A stretch of 64,000 nucleotides of DNA from assembly GCF_037024155.1 (NCBI RefSeq), contig NZ_JAYKTS010000011.1, forward strand, positions 1 to 64,000, in the 5' to 3' direction. A program made the position numbers and the translations under genes. Positions 55,259 to 63,878 of this stretch are shown in pieces. How positions within the stretch are numbered: position 1 is the first letter of the stretch; each line of letters begins with the position of its first letter. The notes under the pieces are model-generated. The model saw only the letters and a program-made list of their open reading frames with translations, ran no database searches and had not been told where the DNA came from. Source of the DNA: Bacillus sp. 2205SS5-2 (GTDB lineage Bacteria > Bacillota > Bacilli > Bacillales > Bacillaceae_K).

Positions 55259-55453
55259 GTGGAGAGGACTTTAGTAAAAACTGGTATATATTCCTTTATT
55301 ACTTCTTTCTCATTGATGATAGTCCTGATACAAAGGGTTAGAAGTACAACAGATGTTGATGGAATGGTTTCGTTAGAGGAAACTCCTTATCCAGAGTTTT
55401 TCTTTATGATTTTAAAATACTCAATAATTATTACATTCATAATGGTCCATTAG
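55259..55453 (+). CDS. small membrane protein abutting an IS
   Basis: 64 aa from GTG 55259 with a strong AAGGAGG site 7 nt upstream. Two helices (IYSFITSFSLMIVLI and MILKYSIIITFIMV) flank a polar loop. The TAG stop lies exactly at the left inverted repeat of the IS (55451), so the last codons may or may not be original. Confidence 0.65.
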   Translation: MERTLVKTGIYSFITSFSLMIVLIQRVRSTTDVDGMVSLEETPYPEFFFMILKYSIIITFIMVH

Positions 55454-56845
55454 TGTTGCATAAATAAAGACTTAATATTCAGTTATATTGTTTTCGTTGT
55501 TAAGAGCAAAAAATTCAGCACCTGAACAAAAGTGGCTCGTCCATTTGGTTTTTATTTCCATTTATACAGTAGCGACACGACCTATTTTATATTACGGAAT
55601 AGTTTTTCCTTCGACTTTCCGGATCCAAGTACGTGCTGGTTTCCAGATGGTTCCTATAAAGTAACGCGTTATTTGTAAAATTGTCCGTTTACTATTCGTG
55701 GTTTGTTGAGCTAGGACATGTAAACAATACGTGATTAACGCAATGAAGACTTGATTATGAATGGCCCATTCGCTTTGACCAAAAAATTTCTTTATCTTTA
55801 CGTGTTGTTTGATCCATTTAAAAAACAATTCAATTGCCCAGCGTGATTTGTACATTTCTGAAATTTCATCAGGTTCTAAATCAAAACGATTCGTAACTAA
55901 ATTAAGTAGGTTTCCTTTTGAATCGATGACCTTAAGTAAGCGAAAATAGTTCTCTGCTCGATTTTGCGTGGTACCAATCAACATCATTTGATCCGATAGA
56001 ACAGAAGAATCCTCTGGAATTTCGAAGTCATAAACTACTCGTGTCACGGCGTTTTTCCGTAATCTCGAAAGGAAAAAATACCCTTCATCGGTCATCCGAT
56101 CAAAGCGTTCATAATCTATATAGCCTCGGTCGAACACATACATGCATTCTTTGTCATCAACTAAAACTTCGAGATGATTCTTGTCATGTTCAATGGCGTT
56201 TGTAATGACCGCTTTTTCCGGGTAGGATGATCCGTTTTCCATGAATACAAGGCGGAGGTGTAATTTCACACCTGCTTTTGACTTCCGAAACTCCGCCCAT
56301 TGGTGGTAGGTCAAATTTAAAGGTAGTGTACTCGAATCAATGATTTTTAATGGCATAGGGATTTTCGCATAGTTTGTTTTTTGATGAATCTGCACGACTA
56401 AATCTAGAAACAGCCGTTGAAAAATATCAGGGTGAATACTGTTTAATCGACGAGAAAGTTGCGAAACACTGATGGACTCTATGTTGACGCCTTGCTGAAA
56501 GTCGTCATCAATTAGAGCATCCCTCAAATCGTAAAGGCTATCAGATTGTTTTACTTGTGCAAAAAGCATAAGTTTTAGAAATGAATCCATAGTTAGTTTT
56601 TTAGTATAACGGTTATATTGCATGGTTTTCACATCTTTTTCAAATGATTGAAAATTTATCGGAGAAAACCATTGCCCAAATGAAGTTTTTCGTGTAATCT
56701 TGTCCATGATTTTGGTCCTTTTTAGTGGATTGGGACGGGTTACCACCTGACTTTATCCATTATAAAGGACTTTTTCTTTGCATAAAATAATAAAATTGAA
56801 GATTGTGAGTATTTTAAATATTTACATTAAATTAATGCAACACTA
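55451..56845 (-). mobile_element. IS4-family insertion sequence, apparently intact
   Basis: Inverted termini TAGTGTTGCA (55451-55460) and TGCAACACTA (56836-56845) enclose a single intact transposase gene. Total 1395 bp. No long target duplication is visible; a 2-bp TA may be duplicated. Confidence 0.88.
55592..56707 (-). CDS. IS4-family DDE transposase
   Basis: 371 aa from ATG 56707 (AAAAAGGACC upstream). DDE motifs: LKIIDSSTLPLN, MYVFDRGYIDYERF, and YKSRWAIELFFKWIKQ (YREK box, catalytic Glu). All intact, so it could be active. Not closely related to the dead IS4-type element at 47543. Confidence 0.93.
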   Translation of the reverse strand: MDKITRKTSFGQWFSPINFQSFEKDVKTMQYNRYTKKLTMDSFLKLMLFAQVKQSDSLYDLRDALIDDDFQQGVNIESISVSQLSRRLNSIHPDIFQRLFLDLVVQIHQKTNYAKIPMPLKIIDSSTLPLNLTYHQWAEFRKSKAGVKLHLRLVFMENGSSYPEKAVITNAIEHDKNHLEVLVDDKECMYVFDRGYIDYERFDRMTDEGYFFLSRLRKNAVTRVVYDFEIPEDSSVLSDQMMLIGTTQNRAENYFRLLKVIDSKGNLLNLVTNRFDLEPDEISEMYKSRWAIELFFKWIKQHVKIKKFFGQSEWAIHNQVFIALITYCLHVLAQQTTNSKRTILQITRYFIGTIWKPARTWIRKVEGKTIP

Positions 56846-57155
56846 GTGAAATTAAACAACTTTAAAACTACTTATCAAATTATTTGTTAGGTGGTTACTT
56901 CGTTTCTAGAGCAAAAATTAAACAACTTTATTATTGCTATACACTATGAGGTTAGTTTAGATCAAACTGGCTTTCGGACATAGGCGAAAGCGTAAAATAT
57001 TATATGCTTGATTGTGAAGAAAAGAAGACTAATCCAACAATAGAAGGTTTAATTTCGTGGATTGATAAAATGCACGAAGAAGCTGAATCTTAATGAGTAT
57101 TTCAACAAAATAGGGTAAGAATTGACCAAAACTGTGACACATTGAGGTGATTAAA
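56846..57155. other. spacer with a frameshifted gene remnant
   Basis: Fragments NNFIIAIHYEVSLDQ and, one frame over, WLSDIGESVKYYMLDCEEKK ... GLISWIDKMHEEAES (stop 57090) suggest a decayed small protein; identity unknown. No intact gene. Confidence 0.5.
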
Positions 57156-57483
57156 ATGGAATACGAAAAGTGCCCTAAGTGTAACAACGAGAATTTAAAG
57201 ATATACGAACAACATGCTGTAGGTGTAATTCGTTCAGCACGCACTGGAAAGATAATAAAGAATGACGGCTACTTAGTGTGGATTTGAAATAAACTCGCGA
57301 TGTTTAAAATAAAGATGCGACGTTTGTGAAAAAGTTGCGAAGCTTTATCCCTTTGGATTTTGCATTGTCCAAAGGGTGTTTTTTATGGTAAAAATAATAT
57401 AAGGTTATACCGCAATCGAGCCAAATTTTGTTAAAGGGATTTTCAAATCTGTATAAAAGCAATAACGAAAAAGGAGAATTGAT

Positions 57484-58095
57484 ATGAAGAAAATATTTTT
57501 AACATCTTCGTTTAAAGATGTAGTTGATCTATTCAGGGAATTTGTTGATGAGGATTTAAAAGGGAAAATTTTAACATTCATTCCTACTGCGAGTATCCCA
57601 GAAGAAGTCGTTCACTATGTTTATACAGCAAAAGAAGAATTCAAAAAGTTGGGCGTGATAGTTGAAGAACTTGATGTTGCTGTAGCAACGCAAGAAGAGA
57701 TTAAAGAAAAATTGGAACGAAATGATTTTATCTATGTTTCAGGAGGAAACACGTTTTTCCTGCTGCAAGAGCTGAGAAGATCAGGAGCAGATAAGATAAT
57801 AAAAGAACAAGTTGATTCGGGAAAATTGTATATTGGGGAATCGGCAGGAGCAATAGTAACTTCTCCTAATATAGAGTATGTGAGATTTATGGATGATAAA
57901 GAAAAAGCTACAAACTTGAACACATTTGAAGGTCTGAACTTAGTTGGATTTTATCCTGTTCCTCACTGTATTAACGAGCCATTTAAGGACGCGGCATCGG
58001 ATTTAATTGTTCATTATGGTTCCACGTTAAATCTTTTGCCCATTTCAAATACACAAGTAATTGAAGTTAAAGAAAACAATGTAGTTGTTTGTTAA
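57484..58095 (+). CDS. peptidase E-like serine peptidase (S51)
   Basis: 203 aa. Nucleophile elbow GESAGAIVTSP (Ser ~120) and YVSGGNTFFLLQEL (~81-95), PVPHCINEPF (His ~160) are the S51 hallmarks of dipeptidase E (Asp-X dipeptides) and cyanophycinase relatives. 200-240 aa is usual. AAAAGGAGAATTGAT precedes the ATG. Carried as the only cargo of mini-element C. It may simply aid nutrition, or it could detoxify a peptide-type compound; the sequence does not decide. Confidence 0.88.
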   Translation: MKKIFLTSSFKDVVDLFREFVDEDLKGKILTFIPTASIPEEVVHYVYTAKEEFKKLGVIVEELDVAVATQEEIKEKLERNDFIYVSGGNTFFLLQELRRSGADKIIKEQVDSGKLYIGESAGAIVTSPNIEYVRFMDDKEKATNLNTFEGLNLVGFYPVPHCINEPFKDAASDLIVHYGSTLNLLPISNTQVIEVKENNVVVC

Positions 58096-58129
58096 AAAAA
58101 TCAACTATCGGGGACAATTGTTGCAGATT

Positions 58130-58288
58130 AACAGCAGGAAATGAGCAAACTTTATTATAAAAAATGCAAATTATTTCACAAAGAATTGACCCGTTTTGAG
58201 CAAACTTTTTTCAAAACGGGTTCTTTTCAATTAACGTAAAATGTTGGTTTGTTTGGTGTTTTTAATCAAACTTTATTTCAAAGCAACA
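58130..58288 (+). repeat. left end of mini-element C
   Basis: Sites GAGCAAACTTTATTATAAAA (~58151), GAGCAAACTTTTTTCAAAAC (~58198) and AATCAAACTTTATTTCAAAG (~58263). The hairpin here is GACCCGTTTTGA...TCAAAACGGGTTC: both arms changed together relative to element A. Confidence 0.88.
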
Positions 58289-58405
58289 CTTAGAAACGAC
58301 TTGTTGGAATTACTTTTGTAAATGTGGTTGGAGTGGAGAGATAAGCGCTCAATAATTAATTGAACTATCCTCTTTACACAAAAAGCGAAGTAAAGGAGTG
58401 AGGAA

Positions 58406-58615
58406 ATGTCTATCAAAGATCATCAATGTGAAGAAATGAATTTAGCCATAAAAGAATTACGGAATGGAGATAAGTTAGAAATTTCTAAAATTGACGGTAG
58501 CCCATATATGGAAGTGACAACAGAAATATATGATTCAAGTTATGGTGAAGGTGAAGAAAGTATATTTATACCAATTAAATTCTGTCCATTTTGCGGAAAT
58601 AGCCTTGTGAAGTGA
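58406..58615 (+). CDS. small protein with C-terminal zinc knuckle
   Basis: 69 aa starting MSIKDHQCEEMNLAIKELRN, ending KFCPFCGNSLVK. AAAGGAGTGAGGAA precedes the ATG. The CPFCG motif at the very C terminus is shared by many small Bacillus proteins of unknown role. Only one CxxC pair, plus Cys8, so metal binding would need another ligand or a dimer. Confidence 0.72.
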   Translation: MSIKDHQCEEMNLAIKELRNGDKLEISKIDGSPYMEVTTEIYDSSYGEGEESIFIPIKFCPFCGNSLVK

Positions 58616-58708
58616 ACTCCAATGAAATTGCTATGTGGTAGTTTGAGAAAAGAGGATATTAACCTTTTGACCCAAAGAGCGACACAAAGTAGGTGAGCGT
58701 CCACACCC

Positions 58709-58749
58709 ACTCCTTTGAGCTTTCATAGAATGATACTATGAAAGGAGTT
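58709..58749 (+). promoter_or_regulatory. hairpin sequestering the Shine-Dalgarno of the propeller gene
   Basis: CTTTCATAG (58720-58728) pairs with CTATGAAAG (58736-58744) around a 7-nt loop, and ACTCC (58709-58713 region) can extend pairing to GGAGT. The 3' arm contains AAAGGAG, the ribosome binding site of the ATG at 58758. No T-run follows, so it is not a terminator. Confidence 0.65.
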
Positions 58750-58757
58750 GACAATAA

Positions 58758-60251
58758 ATGATGCAACTCAATCCTTTTCAAGATGGACAAGAACCCATTT
58801 GTATACATGTTCACAAGGTGTATGACTGGATCATCAATGAAGCTGATTTCACGTTACCATTAGGGAATACAACGATTTCTTTCCCTGGATTACCTGCTGG
58901 AGCAGACTTATCAGGAGTAACGACTACATGTGAGGTACTACCTGATCCCACGAATCCCTTTCAGATCGTGAGTAGGGAAGATCGTACGGTTATCATTGAT
59001 GGGGAAGAAGTAACGCTACAATGGGTAACGATTCAAAAGAATGTAATGATTACGTTCATGATTATGTTGGCCGATGGAACGGTCTTTAGAAGTGGCAATA
59101 CAGAGGAACAGTATTTGTATGTGGCAAATAGTGACGATAGTACTATCGAAATCTATAATATTTCCGATCCAACAGCGCCTGTACGAGAAGGCCAGTTCGG
59201 GGGTGGAGATTTAGATGAGCCATTTGGTTTAGCCATCACCGGTTCTATTCTCTATGTAAGTAATAGAGACGATTCCACCGTTGAAATCTATGATATATCC
59301 AATCCAACAGCACCTGTACGAGAGGGGCAGTTTGGAGATGGAGATTTAGATCAACCAGTAAGTTTAGCCATCACCGGTTCCATTCTCTATGTAAGTAATA
59401 TAAATGATAACACCATCGAAATCTATGATATTTCCGATCCAATAGTGCCTGTGCGAGAGGGGCAGTTTGGAGCTGTAGATTTAGATGAGCCATCAGGCTT
59501 AGCCATCACCGGTTCTATTCTCTATGTAAGTAATAACGGCGATAACACCATCGAAATCTATGACATTTCCGATCCAACAGCGCCTGTACAAGAGGATCAG
59601 TTTGGAGCTGTAGATTTATCTGGGCCAACAGGTTTAGAAATTACAGGTTCGATCCTCTATGTAAGTAATTTAAGCGATAACACCATCGAAATCTATGACA
59701 TTTCTGATCCAATAGTACCTGTACGAGAGGATCAGTTTGGAACCGGGGATTTATCTGGGCCAACAGGTTTAGAAATTACAGGTTCGATCCTCTATGTAAG
59801 TAATTCTTCTGATGGTACCATTGAAATCTATGATATATCCGATCCAACAGTACCTGTACGAGAGAGTCAGTTTGGAGCTGGGGATTTAAATATACCAGTA
59901 GGTCTAGCCATCACAGGTGTTAGTGGTCCTCAACGATTTTCTCTCTTTGAGCAAGTCGTATTATGTGCGCCTACTGGAACCAACATTGATATCACTTATA
60001 CTCAACGAGAGTGTTTTCTCGTGAGCACGGGCACTCTTACTGAATCTCCAGGGGGCGGACAAATCACATTCTCTAATGTAATCATTAAGCTGACCCTTTG
60101 CCAAAGTATTCAGTCTACATTCCCTGTAGCCGTAGAATTAGAAGCCGACTTCTGTCAACCTAGAGACGTTTTACCACAAACTTGTCCATCACCCGTTAGA
60201 CCACCACAGTGTCCCATAGTATTTCCAGAATTCCCACCTTCCTCATCATAG
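58758..60251 (+). CDS. LVIVD-type beta-propeller protein, probable spore or surface protein
   Basis: 497 aa. Residues ~12-115 (ICIHVHKVYDW ... MLADGTVFRSG) and ~395-497 (Cys-rich, ending in a Pro-rich tail) form an outer domain of a type seen in Bacillaceae spore-associated proteins. Residues ~118-395 are six ~46-residue repeats of LYVSN...TIEIYDISDPTAPV, an LVIVD-like beta-propeller inserted into it. No signal peptide. AAAGGAG lies 10 nt before the ATG. The repeats are near-identical in DNA, a sign of recent amplification. The spore assignment is inferred. Confidence 0.72.
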   Translation: MMQLNPFQDGQEPICIHVHKVYDWIINEADFTLPLGNTTISFPGLPAGADLSGVTTTCEVLPDPTNPFQIVSREDRTVIIDGEEVTLQWVTIQKNVMITFMIMLADGTVFRSGNTEEQYLYVANSDDSTIEIYNISDPTAPVREGQFGGGDLDEPFGLAITGSILYVSNRDDSTVEIYDISNPTAPVREGQFGDGDLDQPVSLAITGSILYVSNINDNTIEIYDISDPIVPVREGQFGAVDLDEPSGLAITGSILYVSNNGDNTIEIYDISDPTAPVQEDQFGAVDLSGPTGLEITGSILYVSNLSDNTIEIYDISDPIVPVREDQFGTGDLSGPTGLEITGSILYVSNSSDGTIEIYDISDPTVPVRESQFGAGDLNIPVGLAITGVSGPQRFSLFEQVVLCAPTGTNIDITYTQRECFLVSTGTLTESPGGGQITFSNVIIKLTLCQSIQSTFPVAVELEADFCQPRDVLPQTCPSPVRPPQCPIVFPEFPPSSS

Positions 60252-60312
60252 TTCTGAGAAAGGTGAGGAGGGACCCATGATTTTCATTTTAAAATGGATG
60301 AACGAGAAGAAG

Positions 60313-60352
60313 TTTACTGAACACTTCGAAGAAACTGTTCAGTAAATTTATT
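60313..60352 (+). terminator. terminator after the propeller gene
   Basis: 10-bp stem TTTACTGAAC / GTTCAGTAAA, T-rich tail TTTATT. Confidence 0.75.
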
Positions 60353-60450
60353 CGCCCCTACTTCCAAATAACAACATTATAACTTAACTACATAATTGGA
60401 GTTACCTCGAATTCATATTTTCGGCAATCGGGAGCGCTTGTGGATCAAAG

Positions 60451-60605
60451 GTAGAAAATAATCGAACTTTTTTATAAAAATCCACAATTAACCTTCAGGA
60501 GAAGAAGTCATTTTGATCAATCTTTTTTCAAAATGGCTTCTCTTTGCAGGTGATAGTATAAAGGTTTGTGAGATATTTTTGAACAAACTTTAATCCAAAC
60601 CGACA
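60451..60605 (+). repeat. solitary Tn7-like left end 1
   Basis: ATCGAACTTTTTTATAAAAA, then the AAGTCATTTTGA...TCAAAATGGCTTC hairpin, then AACAAACTTTAATCCAAACC and terminal CGACA at 60605, followed by TAAAG. Same three-site design as the ends of elements A and C, but no partner right end was found. Homology with the copy at 61531 extends ~60 bp further upstream. Confidence 0.78.
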
Positions 60606-60696
60606 TAAAGGGCCATATAACTGAATGAAAGATTGTGTAAATATAGAATATTTGCAATAATTGTAATTAAACTAGAGGATGCTAGGGAGTGGTATT

Positions 60697-60792
60697 TTGA
60701 AATTGCTCGTTGCTATTCCTATTATTTTTAATGGGTGCACTCCTTGTTTCGACGGTGGAATAAACATCAACAACAACAGTCATTCTAAATAA
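60697..60792 (+). CDS. very small peptide with signal-like N terminus (31 aa)
   Basis: From TTG 60697: MKLLVAIPIIFNGCTPCFDG then GININNNSHSK. GGGAGTGG lies 7 nt upstream. FNGC resembles a lipobox. Too short to classify; may be a peptide gene or a chance frame. Confidence 0.4.
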   Translation: MKLLVAIPIIFNGCTPCFDGGININNNSHSK

Positions 60793-60923
60793 GAACTATA
60801 TTGTTGAAGACTAGCCTATTAAATGGATATTTATGTAACGTAGTATGAACATCGTAAGTGCTTTATTAAACATATGGAAGAAAAAGTGAGCAATTAGTCA
60901 ATGGGAGTGTGGTGTTTATAGTT

Positions 60924-61325
60924 ATGGATCTGGTAAAAAACATTGAAGAAGTATATATAATCGTATACTGCATAATTGTATTGTGGATTAATATTGACTA
61001 CTTAAGGGATTTTAAGAATATAAAAAAGGGAATTAGTGAGATTTCTTCCGATGCTGAGTTGGATATAAATCCAAATTCTATTCCCTTCTTTCTTTTTGTT
61101 ATGATGTTTAATTTCTTTCGAAGGTGGTTGATTTATTTACTTGCAGTGTTAATTACAGAAAACACTGTTGTAATTATCATTTCATTTGTTTTATTTGTTA
61201 TAAGTTTGTATGATAGCGTATTTAATTTTAGCTTAGTAAAGGTAAAAAAATCTAATGTTGGATTATACTTGTTAGTCATTGATACAATATTTATCTCATT
61301 TTTTGTTATTTATCTATTTATTTAA
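60924..61325 (+). CDS. four-helix membrane protein, unknown
   Basis: About 133 aa from ATG 60924 (MDLVKNIEEVYIIVYCIIVL); GTG codons at 60909 or 60912 are alternative starts nearer to a GGGAG site. Hydrophobic segments at residues ~9-27, ~52-65, ~72-105 and ~112-133. No family recognised. It lies alone between two solitary transposon ends. Confidence 0.6.
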   Translation: MDLVKNIEEVYIIVYCIIVLWINIDYLRDFKNIKKGISEISSDAELDINPNSIPFFLFVMMFNFFRRWLIYLLAVLITENTVVIIISFVLFVISLYDSVFNFSLVKVKKSNVGLYLLVIDTIFISFFVIYLFI

Positions 61326-61530
61326 GAGATGAATAGATTGGGTCGATGTGAGTTATTCAACTTTAAAAACTTTATCATTTGTTAGGATATTTGTTCTTAT
61401 CTTTAGGAATGCGATTTTTATTAGATAGTACTAATACAGGGGATTCTTTTGAATACAGCTATAAATATTTTTAAAGATTATCTCGAATTCAAGTCTTCAA
61501 GAGTTGGGCGCTGATAGTCGAATAACAAAG

Positions 61531-61685
61531 GTAGAAAATGATCGAACTTTTTTATAAAAATTCACATTGAATCTTCAGGAGAAGAATCTATTTTGATCAA
61601 TCTTTTTTCAAAATGGATTCTTTTTGTTAGCAATAATATTGAGGATTGGAAGATGTTTTTGATCAAACTTTATTCCAAACCAACA
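61531..61685 (+). repeat. solitary Tn7-like left end 2
   Basis: GATCGAACTTTTTTATAAAA, hairpin AATCTATTTTGA...TCAAAATGGATTC with T5, then GATCAAACTTTATTCCAAAC and terminal CCAACA at 61685, followed by GCTAT. Closest to the end at 60451. The stretch 61326-61530 before it holds no gene. Confidence 0.8.
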
Positions 61686-61762
61686 GCTATACAGAGATTT
61701 AAAGACTTCTATTGTTTCAATAAACATACTAGTATTAAGAATTAAAAATAAAGGAGAATAAA

Positions 61763-62536
61763 ATGGATACAAGTAAGTCAAGTTTTCTAAACACAGTAAT
61801 CGATAGGAAAATGCTAGTAGGGATATCACTATTTTTCATATTGGTAACAGCAACAATGTACTCAGTCACAACGTTATCCAATGGGTCCGCTGTACCTGCT
61901 CTGACTAGTAAGGTTTTCTTAATTATTGCTAGTTTTGTAGTGACAACTTTATGGTTTACGAAATTAAATTTACGAAAATTAAAGAAAGAATTTACTTTTC
62001 TGGAGTATTTCAAATTAGTAGAAAACATCATTCTGTTTGTTGTAGAGAGAGCCAAATATGTTAGATACATAAGCAAATCCTTAGTACGTACATTGATCAA
62101 TATGATGTTGTTATACGTGTTTTTGAACTATTTGCTAGAACCGCTATTGTCCCCATTTTATTCAGTGATAAATAATGTTGTTTTTTACAACCTTCTAACC
62201 ATAGCAGAAAGTGTATCTATTGTGCTGCAATTGGCTATCGGGATAATGATAAGTTATATAATTTTTTCTGTTATTTATCGGCATGAAAAAGATAAATTTG
62301 CGATACAGGAATTAGAAAAGATATTGACTACGTTGAACAGTATGGATGTTGAAGTGACTTTTTCTCATAAGAATGGGTTACGATTATTAGATACAGATAA
62401 GTTACTTGGTCAGTTGGTAGAAATGAACAATGAGAATTCGCAAAAATTATATATTAAGATAAAAAAAATGTATTTCGATTTACAGAGCATTGAAATAACT
62501 CCTGAAAACTATAGAACCAAACGTCTAATTCAATAA
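61763..62536 (+). CDS. multi-helix membrane protein with cytoplasmic tail
   Basis: 257 aa. Helices at residues ~18-38, ~47-64, ~110-125 and ~148-172 precede a soluble, charged C-terminal tail of ~85 residues. AAAGGAGAATAAA precedes the ATG. Family unknown. It lies 35 bp upstream of the cell-wall-binding protein, probably in one operon. Confidence 0.75.
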   Translation: MDTSKSSFLNTVIDRKMLVGISLFFILVTATMYSVTTLSNGSAVPALTSKVFLIIASFVVTTLWFTKLNLRKLKKEFTFLEYFKLVENIILFVVERAKYVRYISKSLVRTLINMMLLYVFLNYLLEPLLSPFYSVINNVVFYNLLTIAESVSIVLQLAIGIMISYIIFSVIYRHEKDKFAIQELEKILTTLNSMDVEVTFSHKNGLRLLDTDKLLGQLVEMNNENSQKLYIKIKKMYFDLQSIEITPENYRTKRLIQ

Positions 62537-62571
62537 TAGGTCTTTGTATAAGGAGAAAAAGGAGAACATAA

Positions 62572-63834
62572 ATGAAATTCTATAAATTATTAAGTAGCTT
62601 GCTTGTAATAGCTATGTTTAGTTCGACAAACGTAGCTTTTGGTAATGGAAGTGAAGCTGATTATGGGCAATGTGAGATGACGATTAGTATCAATAATGTA
62701 GGTTTTGAAAATGGTGTAAGTCCGAATAACTTTTGTGAACCAGTTATTGTGGGATATTTCGGAGCAGGTAACTTTCATTTGAGTGGCCTTTATAACGGAA
62801 CGGTGGAATATAGTGGACAGACCTTTGAAATTTCTAATCCATTTTCACCAAACATCCATGAAATGTTAACGTTCTATATAGTTGGGGCTGATGGAGAAGA
62901 AGTAGGAGATTATATTCGCTTTTCTGGGAAAACAAGATTAGATACTGCGATAGAAGTGTCTAAACAAGGGTGGCCGAAAGGGTTGAAATATCCTCATGAA
63001 AAATCTGTCATTCTTGCAAGAGCTGACAATCCTGTCGATGCTTTAGCAGGATCTGGTTTATCAGGTGCTAAAGATGCTCCAATACTATTAACCTATCCAT
63101 CGAGAATAGATCAATCTGTACTCAATGAAATTAGTAGACTAAAAACTGATAAAATTTATTTGCTTGGTGGAACTTCAGCGATAAGTACCACAGTTGAAAA
63201 AAAATTACTGAAACTAGGATACGATGTAGAGCGTGTAGCAGGGGCTACTCGTTTTGATACTGCTGCTAATATCAACAAAATTGTTTCAAGAGTCAATTTT
63301 ACCAATACGAACGCAATTATTGTGAACGGGTATACTGTGGCAGATGCTCTTTCGGCTTCTGCTCATGCTTCTCTTGTAGCAGAACCAATTTATTTAGCAA
63401 ATAGCGACGAATTACCTGTTAATCTACCTGATACCATTACTTCTGTCGATATTTATGGAGGGAAAGCTGTAATATCAGAAAAGCTCTCAGCTCAATTAGA
63501 ATCAAAAGGGATTACTGTGAATCGCATTGCAGGATCAAATCGATACGCGACGAGTGTTGCTGCAGCTCAGCATTTATCTGATTCTAGATTTAATTATATT
63601 TTGGTTCGTGGTGAGTCTACCTCTACTACCAAACAAGACTATCCGGATGCGGTAGTCGCTTCCGGTTTATCTCACCAATTTGGAGCGCAGATAGTATTGA
63701 TACACCCAACGGAAACACGTCAAGAAGTGAAAGATTATTTAAAAAACAAGAGTGGGCGAGTCTTTGTATTAGGAGGTGATAATGCGATTTCGGAAGATGT
63801 GCTCGTTAATTTAGAACTTGGAGTAACAGAATGA
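62572..63834 (+). CDS. secreted protein with three cell-wall-binding (CWB2) repeats
   Basis: 420 aa. Signal peptide MKFYKLLSSLLVIAMFSSTN VAFG, a ~95-residue N-terminal domain with two Cys, then three CWB2 repeats beginning RFSGKTRLDTAIEVSKQGWP, RVAGATRFDTAANINKIV and RIAGSNRYATSVAAAQHLS, each with the D-A-L/V and LLGG/VLGG motifs. CWB2 domains anchor Gram-positive proteins to secondary wall polymers. GGAGAAAAAGGAGAACATAA precedes the ATG. Followed by a strong terminator. Confidence 0.92.
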   Translation: MKFYKLLSSLLVIAMFSSTNVAFGNGSEADYGQCEMTISINNVGFENGVSPNNFCEPVIVGYFGAGNFHLSGLYNGTVEYSGQTFEISNPFSPNIHEMLTFYIVGADGEEVGDYIRFSGKTRLDTAIEVSKQGWPKGLKYPHEKSVILARADNPVDALAGSGLSGAKDAPILLTYPSRIDQSVLNEISRLKTDKIYLLGGTSAISTTVEKKLLKLGYDVERVAGATRFDTAANINKIVSRVNFTNTNAIIVNGYTVADALSASAHASLVAEPIYLANSDELPVNLPDTITSVDIYGGKAVISEKLSAQLESKGITVNRIAGSNRYATSVAAAQHLSDSRFNYILVRGESTSTTKQDYPDAVVASGLSHQFGAQIVLIHPTETRQEVKDYLKNKSGRVFVLGGDNAISEDVLVNLELGVTE

Positions 63835-63837
63835 TAA

Positions 63838-63878
63838 ACAATCCCCCTATAAATTTATTTATAGGGGGATTGTTTTGA
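63838..63878 (+). terminator. terminator after the CWB2 protein
   Basis: 16-bp stem ACAATCCCCCTATAAA / TTTATAGGGGGATTGT followed by TTTTG. The last 120 bases of the window hold nothing recognisable. Confidence 0.93.

Larger units (their letters stand above)
57277..58288 (+). mobile_element. mini Tn7-like element C (non-autonomous, 1012 bp)
   Basis: Right terminus TGTGGATTTGAAAT at 57277 with three B-type repeats (core GCGAYG) and the CCCTTTGGA...TCCAAAGGG leader hairpin; left end with three sites ending AAGCAACA at 58288; CTTAG duplicated at 57272-57276 and 58289-58293. tnsA is reduced to an ATG and four codons. The only gene is peptidase E-like. Ends match element B, which probably supplies the transposase. 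Confidence 0.95.
57156..58355 (+). pseudogene. zinc-ribbon gene split by the mini-transposon
   Basis: 57156-57276 encodes MEYEKCPKCNNENLKIYEQH and on to NDGYL; 58294-58355 completes it with ETTCWNYFCKCGWSGEISAQ and TAA. Removing 57277-58293 (element plus one CTTAG copy) gives an exact 60-codon frame with Cys pairs CPKC and CKC at each end, a zinc-ribbon layout. GAGGTGATTAAA precedes the ATG. Confidence 0.93.

Noticed and set aside
58630..58690. Possible right end GCTAT + GTGGTAGTTTGAGAAAAG matching the GCTAT behind the left end at 61685
   Set aside because: The terminus lacks the initial TGT in register, and there are no convincing TnsB-site repeats behind it; probably coincidence.
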